From the NCBI GenBank assembly GCA_965371445.1, contig CBDUYN010000075.1:1-43816 (forward strand): a stretch of 43,816 bases of DNA, read 5' to 3'. Of the stretch, positions 7,282 through 14,800 are shown one piece after another (position 1 is the stretch's first letter; each line of letters begins with the position of its first letter). This stretch comes from DASWIG01 sp965371445. Lineage in GTDB: Bacteria > Acidobacteriota > Thermoanaerobaculia > Multivoradales > J023. The translations under genes were made by a program, and so were the position numbers. The notes beneath the pieces were generated by a model. The model saw only the letters and a list, made by a program, of their open reading frames with translations, made no database searches and was not told the origin of the DNA.

Positions 7282-8445
7282 CTATCGCGAGGCAGGAACC
7301 CCCGATAAAGTGCCGCCGCTTCCCAAGTCCTTGTACAGCGGATCGAGCCCCATCTCAACCAGGGTCTCCCGCATCGCCCCGACGAACCGGCGCATGTCCT
7401 CCGGGGTGATGGCGCCCATGTTGGCGAGCCGGAAGGTGGCCTCCCGGGCTCCCTTGCCCGGGTAGATCGTGAAGCCCTTGGCGTAGAGCAGGTCGTGAAG
7501 CCGCTCATAGCTGTAGGCAACGTGTGTCGGCTCGAGGTAGCTGGTCAGGATCCGCGACAGCTGCTCGTCCGGCAGCAGGCGCCGGAAACCGAGCTCGCGC
7601 ATCCCGCCGTCGAGGGTCTGCCAGCATTCCACATAGCGCCGGTGGCGCCCCGCCACCCCCCCTTCCGCCGCGAGCTCCTCGACGGCCTTCTCCAGCGCGT
7701 AGAGGAGCTGCACCGGCGGGGTGAAGCGCATCTGCCGGCTCTTCTCGAAGAAGCGATACTGCTCTCCCAAGTCCAGGTACAACGAGCGTCCCGGAATGGA
7801 GGTCATCGCAGCGACCCGGCGGCGCCGGCAGATCACAAAGCTGAGCCCCGCCATGCCCTGGATGCACTTGTTGGCGCTCGACACCAGGAAGTCCGCCCCC
7901 ATCGCCTCCATTGAGATCGGGATCCCGGCGTAGCTCGACATGGCATCGACGATCAGCTCGACGCCGTGCTCGCGGCAGCGCGCACCGATCGCCTCCACCG
8001 GATTGAGCATTCCGGTGGTGGTCTCGTGGTGAACCACCGCGATCTGCGTGTAACGGTGCTCCCCGAGACGCCGGTCGATCCGCTCGACGTCGATCCAATC
8101 GCCGACCCTCAGACGCTCCACGTCGTGGGGCATCTGGTAGGCCGCGGCGATCTGCGCCATGCGCGCGCCGTAGGCACCGTTGTCGATCACCAGCAGCCGC
8201 CCGTCGGGGGGGACGGCGGACGCGATGGCGGCCTCCACCGCTGCCGTGCCCGAGCCGCCCAGGAGCACCGCCACAAAACCTCCTCCCCCTGATTCGTCTC
8301 CGGGGTCGACGAGGCGGACGAGGCCCCGGGAGACCCTCTCCATCAGCTCTCCGAAGACCTTCTCCCGAGGACAGACGTCCTCACAGAGGAGAGCCTCTTT
8401 GACGGCGGAGGTGGTGTTGGCGGGCCCGGGGTTCAAGAGGATCAT
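7282..8445 (-). CDS. phnW: 2-aminoethylphosphonate-pyruvate transaminase
   Basis: A 387-residue fold-type I PLP aminotransferase that interconverts phosphonoacetaldehyde plus alanine with 2-aminoethylphosphonate (AEP) plus pyruvate. Family features: LLNPGPANTT at the start, LLGGSGTAAVEA (PLP phosphate site), VVHHETTTGMLNPV, the cofactor-binding Asp in VDAMSSYAG (167) and the Schiff-base Lys in SSANKCIQGM (193). In biosynthesis clusters this enzyme makes AEP rather than degrading it. Here it sits with PEP mutase and phosphonopyruvate decarboxylase, so the biosynthetic direction is the natural reading. Its start overlaps the stop of the nucleotidyltransferase gene (8442-8445). It is the last gene of the operon. 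Confidence 0.93.
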   Translation of the reverse strand: MILLNPGPANTTSAVKEALLCEDVCPREKVFGELMERVSRGLVRLVDPGDESGGGGFVAVLLGGSGTAAVEAAIASAVPPDGRLLVIDNGAYGARMAQIAAAYQMPHDVERLRVGDWIDVERIDRRLGEHRYTQIAVVHHETTTGMLNPVEAIGARCREHGVELIVDAMSSYAGIPISMEAMGADFLVSSANKCIQGMAGLSFVICRRRRVAAMTSIPGRSLYLDLGEQYRFFEKSRQMRFTPPVQLLYALEKAVEELAAEGGVAGRHRRYVECWQTLDGGMRELGFRRLLPDEQLSRILTSYLEPTHVAYSYERLHDLLYAKGFTIYPGKGAREATFRLANMGAITPEDMRRFVGAMRETLVEMGLDPLYKDLGSGGTLSGVPASR

Positions 8446-9335
8446 GATCTCGCCTCCATCGCCAGCAGACGGGGGTAGAGCTCGCTGCGCAGCAGGTGGT
8501 ATTCCTCGGGGCTGTCGACCTCGAGAAAGGGGAGCTGCTCGGCGCGGAAAGTGAGCGCCCGCATCTTGCCGTAGCGCATGAACCGGTCGGTGAGCTCCTC
8601 GTGCTCCGTCGCTCGCCGGGCGGGCCCAAAGCCCCGAAAATCCAGCGAGCCTGCCGGGGCGTCGGGATCCCCGAGCAGCCAGTCCATGGTGCGGCGCGCC
8701 AACCCGTGATCCTGCGGCGCGAGCTTCACGATGCCGGTGGCTTCACCGAGGCATGGAGCGTCGGCGACGAGCTCGGAATCGAGTCCTTTGCCCAGGAAGA
8801 GCGGTCGATCGGCCGTGCCGTAGACCAGAACCTCCTCGCGGCTCGGCTGGTAACGGTCGCAGACCAGCACGGTCGAGATCTCGGGTGCCTCCAGGATGAG
8901 CCGGAGCACGTCCCGGTGGTACACGATGTCCGCGTCCATCAGCAGGGTCTGGTGACTACCGTCGAGCACTCCGTGCGGCGAGCGCACGGCGAGCTGGAAG
9001 CTGTGCAGGCTGCCCGAGGTCCCGATGTCGGACGTCGGGTTGACCACCAGCGGAACCGAGGGCTGCGTTTCCCCCCCCAATCCCCCCCGAGGGGGCTCCC
9101 AGGACGCGATCGCGGCGGCGATCGACTCGCGCCGGTAGCCGACGACGACCACCACCCGCGCGACGCCAAAGGATCGCAAGAGCTCCACCTGGCGCCGCAA
9201 GAAACTCGTCTCGGTGGGGTCGTCCGGGGCGCGGGGTCCCAGGGGTAGCAGAGCCTTCGGGCGAGCCTCGGTCTCGTCGCCAAGTCGCGAGCCCCGGCCC
9301 GCCGCGAGAATGACCGCCTGACAGGGCGCGCTCAC
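8442..9335 (-). CDS. Sugar-phosphate/phosphonate nucleotidyltransferase (PntC-like)
   Basis: 297 residues with a canonical nucleotidyltransferase signature: VILAAGRGSRLG (8-19), RPKALLPLG (25-33) and the metal-binding LLMDADIV. Placement between phosphonopyruvate decarboxylase and AEP transaminase fits the CMP-AEP synthases (PntC type) that activate AEP with CTP for transfer to a lipid or glycan. A gene-specific insertion (ASWEPPRGGLGGETQPS) contains one copy of a C-rich repeat found elsewhere in the window. Overlaps both neighbours by four bases, so expression is tightly coupled. The CTP and AEP specificities are inferred from context. Confidence 0.8.
   Translation of the reverse strand: MSAPCQAVILAAGRGSRLGDETEARPKALLPLGPRAPDDPTETSFLRRQVELLRSFGVARVVVVVGYRRESIAAAIASWEPPRGGLGGETQPSVPLVVNPTSDIGTSGSLHSFQLAVRSPHGVLDGSHQTLLMDADIVYHRDVLRLILEAPEISTVLVCDRYQPSREEVLVYGTADRPLFLGKGLDSELVADAPCLGEATGIVKLAPQDHGLARRTMDWLLGDPDAPAGSLDFRGFGPARRATEHEELTDRFMRYGKMRALTFRAEQLPFLEVDSPEEYHLLRSELYPRLLAMEARS
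9067..9097 (+). repeat. C-rich dispersed repeat, copy 1 (inside the nucleotidyltransferase gene)
   Basis: A run of C, then AATC, a second run of C, and GAGGGGG. It resembles the segments at 34426-34456, 40217-40247 and (inverted) 12195-12223. It encodes an extra Pro/Gly loop in the host protein. Confidence 0.45.
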
Positions 9336-10480
9336 GCCGTCTCCTCCAACCAGCCCTTGAAGCGCAGATAGCCTTCCCGGGGCTTGAGGCTGGGCCGGCC
9401 CAGGTCCTTGCGCGCGCCGGTCTTGACCAGCATGCGAAGCAGAGTCGGCCCCTCCTGTCGCAGGTGATCCTCGAGCGTGCGTCCCAGCCCGGCCGCGCTC
9501 GCCACGGTCTCCGCCCGCCGGTAGCCGCAGGCGAGAGCCACCGCCGCGACGTCGACCGAGGGCGAGGCGGTGCGCTGGCCGCCTGTGGAGTCGTGGACGC
9601 CATTGTCGAAGACCACGTGGTGGAAGTTCCGGGCGGCGGTGGCGCCGACGGTCGCCAGGGTGCCGAATTTCATCAGCAGGGCACCGTCGCCGTCGAGCAC
9701 CAGGACCGCCCCCGGGCGGGTCCGGGCGACGCCGAGACCGAATCCGGAGGCGCAGCCCATCGAGCCCACCATGTAGAAACGGTTGCGCCGGCTGTGCTCC
9801 CGGTCGTCGAGCTCGTAGAGCTCCCGGGAGAGCTTGCCGGTCGTGGCGATCACCGCTGGGCGCTCGTCGCTGTCGTTGAGCAGAGGCAAGATCACCCGCA
9901 GGGCCTCCTCGCGGCTCAGCTCCGGCTCATAGCGCCCGGGCGCCGGCAGCAAGAAGCTCCCGGTGACGAGGTCGAAGTGAAAGGGGGGAGCCTCCGGCCC
10001 CCCGCTGAGCGTTGCCTTTCGACACACCCACCCCGCGGGGACGGCGCGCCGGAGCATGTCTGCGAGCTCGGACGCGAAGGCTTTGCCTCGTAGCCGGTGG
10101 CACTCGATGCCGCACAGCCGGATCAGCTCCTCGGTGATCTGCCCCATCCGCTCGTGTTGCGGCTCGTCGGCTCGCCCCGGCTCGCCCCGGTGCGAGACCA
10201 GAAGCACTACCGGCATCTGATAGATGTAGAGCATCGACGTGATCGGGTTGACCGCGTTGCCGAGCCCCGAGTTCTGCATCAGCGCAAACGCCGGCCGGCC
10301 GCCGGTCACCAGGCCCGCGGCGATGGCGACGGCCTCGCCCTCGCTCGCCGCCGGGAGGTAGCTCATCCCCGGATCGGCGCCCATGTAGTTGACCAGCGGC
10401 GTGAAGTAGGAGCAGGGCACGCCGCTGCCGCTCGACACCCCGTGCTCCTTGAGGATCTGGCCAAAGCGGTCGATGTCCAT
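9332..10480 (-). CDS. ppd: Phosphonopyruvate decarboxylase
   Basis: A 382-residue thiamine-diphosphate enzyme that decarboxylates phosphonopyruvate to phosphonoacetaldehyde. This step pulls the unfavourable PEP mutase equilibrium forward. Visible features: GVPCSYFTPLVNY near the N-terminus; AASEGEAVAIAAG, which holds the cofactor-activating Glu (47); QNSGLGNAVNPITS; and the ThDP/Mg motif GDGALLMK...FDNGVHDSTGGQ (from 264), typical of Ppd. Five bases separate it from the PEP mutase gene. It is sometimes called aepY. Confidence 0.95.
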   Translation of the reverse strand: MDIDRFGQILKEHGVSSGSGVPCSYFTPLVNYMGADPGMSYLPAASEGEAVAIAAGLVTGGRPAFALMQNSGLGNAVNPITSMLYIYQMPVVLLVSHRGEPGRADEPQHERMGQITEELIRLCGIECHRLRGKAFASELADMLRRAVPAGWVCRKATLSGGPEAPPFHFDLVTGSFLLPAPGRYEPELSREEALRVILPLLNDSDERPAVIATTGKLSRELYELDDREHSRRNRFYMVGSMGCASGFGLGVARTRPGAVLVLDGDGALLMKFGTLATVGATAARNFHHVVFDNGVHDSTGGQRTASPSVDVAAVALACGYRRAETVASAAGLGRTLEDHLRQEGPTLLRMLVKTGARKDLGRPSLKPREGYLRFKGWLEETA

Positions 10481-10485
10481 CGCTC

Positions 10486-12099
10486 TCAGTGGACCTCCTC
10501 TCCCGCCACCAGATCCGCCTGCTCCTTCAGCTGGCGCCAGTGCCCGTAGCTATGCCTCACCTTCACCGGGAATCCGCGCGCCACCAGGCGGTTCAGCAGA
10601 GTCACCAGTCCGGCCGTCCGGAGCGTCTCCGGTTCCTTCTCCGCCAGCTCGTCGAGCAGCTCTGCCACGGCCACGGTGCCTTGACCGCGCAGCGCCACCA
10701 GCCCGACCCACCGGCCGCTCGCCTCGTCCCACGCCACGTCGCTGCCGACCCTCACCAACCGGCATCCTTCCTCGCCCGCGAGGGGTGAGATCGTGCCCAC
10801 GGTGGCGACCAGCTCCGGCGTCTTGCCGCTGTGACCGCGCAACCGGAACGAGGCGTCCGCGGCGATCGCGATGTCGAATTTCTGCGACAGCAGGTACTGC
10901 AGGATGGCGTTGTCGAAGAGAATGTCTCCGTAGGCGATGACCAGGTTGCCTTCCAGGAAGTCACGCGCCTGGTAGAGGGAGTAGAGCTCCCCGGTGCTCT
11001 CGTGCGCGGCGTTGTCGAAGTAGCGGAGCCCGACGAGGTTCACCGCCTCCTTGAGGTAGCCGCGAATCACGGCGATGTCCTTGACGCCCTGGCGGCGGAA
11101 CGCCTCGACGTTCCAGGTGAGGATAGGCTTGCCGCGTAGATAGAGCATACACTGGGGCCTGTCCTCGACGAGGGCGCCCAGGTTGCCCCGGGTGGCCGCC
11201 AGCACCAGCGCCTTGGTGGGCTCGCTCTCCGCCGGGAGGTAACGTATCTCCGATTTTCTGAGCTCGTCGGCGTTCTGGAGCCGGAAGACCTCCGCGACCG
11301 GGACGATCTCGTGCTCCAGAGACATCAGGTCCGCGCTCTCGCGCAGGACCTTGAGGTTCTTTTCGAGCGCCGTGATCACCGTCCGGATGCTGTGGTTGGC
11401 AAAGATGAAGTTGGAGATGCCGGCCGTCTTGAACGCCGACAAGGGCTCGGACGGGTACTTGGTCGGGACGATTACCACCGGGGTGTCGAGGGTCCACTGC
11501 TCCATGAAGGCCAGGATCTCCTGGCTGTCCTTGCGCTTGCTGTGCACCAGAATCACGTCGGCCCCGCTCTCGGCGTAGGCGGTGGCGCGCAGCAGCGCTT
11601 CCTGCAGGCCCCAGCCGGCGATGAAGGCCTCGGTCCGCGCCACCACGACGAAGTCCGGATCGCGCTGGGTGTCTTTTGCGGCCCGCACCTTGCCGCAGAA
11701 CTCGTCGACCTCCGCCAGCTTCTGCTTGTCGGCGTCGATGAAGCTGTTGGTCTTGGGGAAGAGCTTGTCCTCCAGGCACACCCCGGCAATCCTCCGCTGC
11801 TCCAGCTTGCGGACCAGCCGGCGTACGTTGTTGAAATTACCGTAGCCGGTGTCTCCGTCCAGCAGGATGGGGAGATCGCTGGCGTCGCTCATGAACTCCA
11901 GGACCTCGAGGATCTGGGTCCAGCTCGCCTCGTTGCTGTCGCGTACGCCGAGGGCGGCCGACAACGCCAGTCCGCTACCCCAGATGGCCTCGAAGCCGGC
12001 CTCCTGTACGAGCTTGGAGGAGAGGCCGTTGTGCGCCTCCATGAGGATCGTGATGTCGTCTGAGAAAAACAGCTGGCGAAGTCTCTTCGCTCGGGTCAT
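10486..12099 (-). CDS. pepM: PEP mutase fused to a nucleotidyltransferase-like domain
   Basis: 537 residues. Residues 1-285 are a PEP phosphonomutase of the isocitrate-lyase superfamily: EAHNGLSSKL, LLDGDTGYGN, and the diagnostic EDKLFPKTNS (110-119, EDKX5NS), which separates PEP mutase from hydrolytic relatives. It converts PEP to phosphonopyruvate, forming the C-P bond. Residues about 295-535 look like a nucleotidyltransferase (ALVLAATRGNLGAL, GKPILTWNVEAF, YGDILFDNAI). Its signature is eroded: AAGxGxR becomes AATRGNLG, and the RPK motif reads RPQ. PepM-nucleotidyltransferase fusions are known, so the architecture is normal but the second domain may be non-catalytic. The start at 12099 has GGAGG 14 bases upstream. 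It is the first gene of the operon, with a leader of about 200 bases. Confidence 0.93.
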   Translation of the reverse strand: MTRAKRLRQLFFSDDITILMEAHNGLSSKLVQEAGFEAIWGSGLALSAALGVRDSNEASWTQILEVLEFMSDASDLPILLDGDTGYGNFNNVRRLVRKLEQRRIAGVCLEDKLFPKTNSFIDADKQKLAEVDEFCGKVRAAKDTQRDPDFVVVARTEAFIAGWGLQEALLRATAYAESGADVILVHSKRKDSQEILAFMEQWTLDTPVVIVPTKYPSEPLSAFKTAGISNFIFANHSIRTVITALEKNLKVLRESADLMSLEHEIVPVAEVFRLQNADELRKSEIRYLPAESEPTKALVLAATRGNLGALVEDRPQCMLYLRGKPILTWNVEAFRRQGVKDIAVIRGYLKEAVNLVGLRYFDNAAHESTGELYSLYQARDFLEGNLVIAYGDILFDNAILQYLLSQKFDIAIAADASFRLRGHSGKTPELVATVGTISPLAGEEGCRLVRVGSDVAWDEASGRWVGLVALRGQGTVAVAELLDELAEKEPETLRTAGLVTLLNRLVARGFPVKVRHSYGHWRQLKEQADLVAGEEVH

Positions 12100-12194
12100 G
12101 ATCTGGTGTCATTCCTCCTTCCGGTCTTCCTGGTGGGGGTGAAGACAGGCGGAAAGCGCCCTGCCCTCGCTCTCGCCGGTAGGTTTAGGCTGCC

Positions 12195-12223
12195 GGCCCC
12201 TTGGGGGTGCTCGACGGGGGAGG
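12195..12223 (-). repeat. C-rich dispersed repeat, copy 2 (in the pepM leader)
   Basis: Read on the minus strand it is a C-run, an eight-base spacer, and CCCCCAAGGGG, the same layout as the copies in the rsgA and pstC genes. It is more diverged than those two. Confidence 0.35.
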
Positions 12224-12278
12224 CGTCGAGGCCGAAGTCCATGGCGAGAAGCCATATCCGGATCGTGCCATGAGGCGT

Positions 12279-12316
12279 CAGAGCATTCTAGGCTCTTCAG
12301 AGCATTCTAGGCTCTC
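12279..12316. repeat. Tandem 19-bp duplication at the pepM promoter
   Basis: Two units (12279-12297 and 12298-12316) differ at one base. Each contains the palindromic AGAGC/GCTCT arms around CATTCTAG. On the minus strand each unit supplies a TAGAAT -10 box. Confidence 0.85.
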
Positions 12317-12331
12317 TAGCCGTCTTGTCAA
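12285..12331 (-). promoter_or_regulatory. Promoter of the phosphonate operon with duplicated -10
   Basis: Minus strand TTGACA (12326-12331), a 16-bp spacer, TAGAAT (12304-12309). A second TAGAAT lies 19 bases further down (12285-12290). Initiation near 12297 gives a leader of about 200 bases before pepM. The flanking inverted arms could be an operator. The rest of the leader (12100-12278) has no coding frame that I can support. Confidence 0.7.
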
Positions 12332-12389
12332 GAGTGGGCCGAGATCGCGGTCCGCGCGCGGAGTGGGTCGGGCTTCGCTCGCGGTCTGC

Positions 12390-12395
12390 TATGCT
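12390..12395 (+). promoter_or_regulatory. -10 box TATGCT upstream of the histidine phosphatase
   Basis: GCTATGCT, the same box seen before other genes in this window. No clear -35. The gene start follows 85 bases later with its own AAGGA ribosome site. Confidence 0.35.
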
Positions 12396-12480
12396 CCCGG
12401 GCGTCGACTCCGTCGGCGCACCACGATGGGGGGCTTTGCGGGGTAGAGCCGAGGCAAGTGATCGCAGAAGGATAGGCGCG

Positions 12481-13224
12481 ATGACCATGGAATTCTCGTC
12501 GTTCGAGCTGTTTCTGAGAGAACGGCGACAGGCCTGCTTGTTGTTGGCACGGCATGGGGAAACCGACTGGAACGCCGAGGGGCTGATCCAAGGGCAGCAG
12601 GATCGTCCCCTCAGCCCGGAGGGATTTCGCCAGAGAAAGACTCTGTTCTTCAGACTCCGAGACGTGCCCCTGGCGAGAATCTACACCAGTGCCCTGCAGA
12701 GGACGATACAAACTGCCCTGCCCTTGAGCGAAGAAAAAAAGATTCCGTTGGAGATCGTACCGGCGTTAAACGAAGCCAAGCTGGGCGTTTTTGAAGGCGA
12801 ACACAAGGTGAATTTCTCAGACGAGCTCTCTCGGCGGACATACACGGATTTCTTGAACGACGAGGTCAACGTCATTCTTCCCGGTGGAGGTGAAAGCCTG
12901 AGATGTGTCGATGAACGCATCCGGGAGCCCTTGCGGCGAATTCGGACGGCGGTCGAGCGCGAGGGACATGTGCTCGTCGTGGCACATCGGAACGTCAATA
13001 AAATGCTGATAAGAAACCTGCTGAACCTGACTCTCGAGGAGGGGTACCGAGTGGAGAGTAAGAATAACTGGCTCTACGTCTTCGCCCCCCGGGAGCGTGA
13101 GATCTTCCTGGTGGAGCTCCATTCGCCCACCGGCAAGGTCAAGGTCAAGCCCGGCTATCGGCAGATAGAAGGGGGAGTGGTAAGCCGGAAGACCTTCCAC
13201 AGCCGGACGGCGAAATTGAAATAG
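12481..13224 (+). CDS. Histidine phosphatase (phosphoglycerate mutase-like)
   Basis: 247 residues. The N-terminal LLARHGETDWN (RHGE at 24-27) carries the phospho-accepting His and catalytic Arg of the branch-1 histidine phosphatases. ALNEAKLGVFEG supplies the acid residue, and VVAHRNVNKML the second catalytic His. The ATG at 12481 is preceded by AAGGA at good spacing; an ATG two codons later is possible. The substrate is unknown. The gene sits between the phosphonate operon and the CDP-alcohol transferase, so a phosphate ester of that pathway is conceivable, but its strand is opposite to both. The 3' end overlaps the convergent transferase gene by 70 bases. Base composition is less GC-rich than neighbours, like the transferase, suggesting joint acquisition. 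Confidence 0.88.
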   Translation: MTMEFSSFELFLRERRQACLLLARHGETDWNAEGLIQGQQDRPLSPEGFRQRKTLFFRLRDVPLARIYTSALQRTIQTALPLSEEKKIPLEIVPALNEAKLGVFEGEHKVNFSDELSRRTYTDFLNDEVNVILPGGGESLRCVDERIREPLRRIRTAVEREGHVLVVAHRNVNKMLIRNLLNLTLEEGYRVESKNNWLYVFAPREREIFLVELHSPTGKVKVKPGYRQIEGGVVSRKTFHSRTAKLK

Positions 13225-13874
13225 AGCGCGATCGTCATTCCCAAAACGACCAGAAACAAGCCCCGGGGGTTCCCCGTGACGACAAACCAGATCACCCCGA
13301 CAGAGAAATATAGCAATCGAACGTCGCTGCCCGCGCAAAGCCAACTGAACAATTTTTCTACCTCTTTCTTGGGATAGTTTTTTTGATGAGCGGAGCGAAA
13401 TTTCTCTGATGAATTTGTAATGAGAAAAACGGCACCCATATAAGCAAACATAAGCAACTCCCAGTGTGGCATGGCCGGAGATTCCCTGAATGACAACAAC
13501 AGGCTGGCTGCAACCAGGAGCTCCGCAGATCGATCAACCATGGTATCATAATAATCTCCGAGCTTGCTGGCTTTCCCGTTGAGGCGAGCCACTTCTCCAT
13601 CCACGCAGGACCAGACCCCAAAGAGTTGCAGGGCGACCACGCCGGCGACGAAATAACCGGAATAAAAGCATATCGCTGTCGCTATCGCGAAGCCAAGATC
13701 AATCAACGTGGCGGTGTTCGGGTGCATTCCAATCGTGGCGCAATACTTGCTGACATGACAGGAGATTCTGCGCTGGACATGATAGCAGAAATTTCCGTCG
13801 CTGTCGGGCTTGGCGAGGTTTGGGAACTGGTGGCGAGTGTCATTGGCGACCGCAGCAGGATTCTCTGTATTCAT
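13155..13874 (-). CDS. CDP-alcohol phosphatidyltransferase family protein, variant active site
   Basis: A 239-residue integral membrane protein with several hydrophobic helices. It carries the family motif DxxDGxxAR-x8-GxxxDxxxD at residues 89-114: DG at 92-93, AR at 96-97, G106, D110 and D114 are present. The first Asp is replaced by Ser89 (codon TCC). That residue normally binds the catalytic metals. The family transfers a phospho-alcohol from CMP to a lipid alcohol or the reverse. Next to an AEP/CMP-AEP pathway, the attractive role is phosphonolipid synthesis from CMP-AEP and diacylglycerol; this is inference. The gene is clearly more AT-rich than its neighbours (for example 13360-13560), a sign of transfer from another genome. 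Confidence 0.85.
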   Translation of the reverse strand: MNTENPAAVANDTRHQFPNLAKPDSDGNFCYHVQRRISCHVSKYCATIGMHPNTATLIDLGFAIATAICFYSGYFVAGVVALQLFGVWSCVDGEVARLNGKASKLGDYYDTMVDRSAELLVAASLLLSFRESPAMPHWELLMFAYMGAVFLITNSSEKFRSAHQKNYPKKEVEKLFSWLCAGSDVRLLYFSVGVIWFVVTGNPRGLFLVVLGMTIALYFNFAVRLWKVFRLTTPPSICR

Positions 13875-14016
13875 GATGGTCTCTTGCTTTCGTTACCACA
13901 TGGCCCCGGACTTCCTCCGTCCGGGGCCTGGAGATCTGGTTCAAGAGATGACCGAGCGGCGTCACCGTGACGTTCTCGCGCAGAAGGTAAGGCTCATGGA
14001 GTGGTGCGACAACCCA

Positions 14017-14424
14017 TGCCCTCCAGTTCCGGCTCGCTTCGTCGTCCGAGGCCAGATAGCTGCGGGGGAAGCCGCCGCGCGACCAGAGCCTCATCTGGGA
14101 TCCCAGGCTCGACACCTCGACCTCGGTGGCCAGGAACGGAGTCAGCTCCAGGAACGAGAGCCGGCCGGCCAGCGACTCCGAGGTCTGGCGAATCAGCTCG
14201 CGCGAGGCCGAGCGTCGTCTTGCCGCACCGCCGAGGGCCGAGAACGGCGACGGAGGGGAAGTCGCGCAGGTCCCTGGCGAGCTCAGCTTCGAGCTTTCTG
14301 GGCGGGAGCCTCCGATCGCGACGTAATGGTGCCAGAGCCTCGCGCTCTCCTTCCATCGCTCCTCCGGGGTCTGCCGGAACCATGCCACCCATTCCGGCTC
14401 GTAGATGTCCTCGACGTCAACCAC
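14017..14424 (-). pseudogene. Relic of an AAA (DUF4143-type) ATPase joined to another gene's 5' end
   Basis: The first 40 codons (EDIYEPEWVAWFRQTPEERW and on to YVAIGGS) look like the start of an unrelated small family. The sequence then runs in another frame into KLEAELARDLRDFPSVAVLG with a Walker A motif (GPRRCGKTTL, about 14198-14296). It returns to the first frame with RLSFLELTPF...LWSRGGFPRSYLASDDEASR, typical of AAA_14/DUF4143 ATPases. Walker B and the C-terminal domain are missing. This is a fusion of fragments with at least one internal deletion and a frameshift, not a working gene. Confidence 0.75.
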
Positions 14425-14530
14425 GGGAGCATCCTAGCACGGTCGACCCGACTTTGGGCTTGCCGCCAGGTCTTCACCTGAGCCCGGCAGGTGATATCCC
14501 AAGGCCGTGATAAATCTGTGAACCTTTGCG

Positions 14531-14558
14531 GCTATGCTCGGCGTTGGAGGCACGGCCC
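14531..14558 (+). other. TATGCT-like box before a kinase relic
   Basis: GCTATGCT at 14531-14538 has the recurrent -10 form but no intact gene follows directly. The stretch 14425-14530 has nothing I recognise. Confidence 0.25.
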
Positions 14559-14672
14559 GGCCTGGGGCTCGCCATCACCAAGCGGATCCTCGACCTCCAC
14601 GGCTGCCCGATCCAGGTTACGAGCCTCCTCGGCGAGGGGACGACGTTCTCGTTCGCATTGAGCCGAAGCTGA
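14559..14672 (+). pseudogene. 3' remnant of a sensor histidine kinase gene
   Basis: The 37 codons before the TGA at 14670 read GLGLAITKRILDLHG, then a 'P..V.S..GEGTTFSFAL' ending. That is the G2 box and terminal strand of a HATPase_c domain. Nothing upstream continues the domain, so only the very 3' end survives. It shows that a two-component gene once lay here. Confidence 0.8.
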
Positions 14673-14800
14673 TCCGGACCCGAGGCCATGGAGGTCAAGG
14701 CAGGGTTCGAAGTATCACGAAAACTTGAAGAATCCGTGACCGTTTCGTGAGCTTCGGCTGCGACGTTCTCGACATCTTGGAACCTACTTAGGAGAACCTG

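Noticed and set aside
7282..8445. Phosphonate degradation (PhnW used catabolically)
   Set aside because: No phosphonoacetaldehyde hydrolase or dehydrogenase is present, while PEP mutase and the decarboxylase are, so the biosynthetic direction is favoured.
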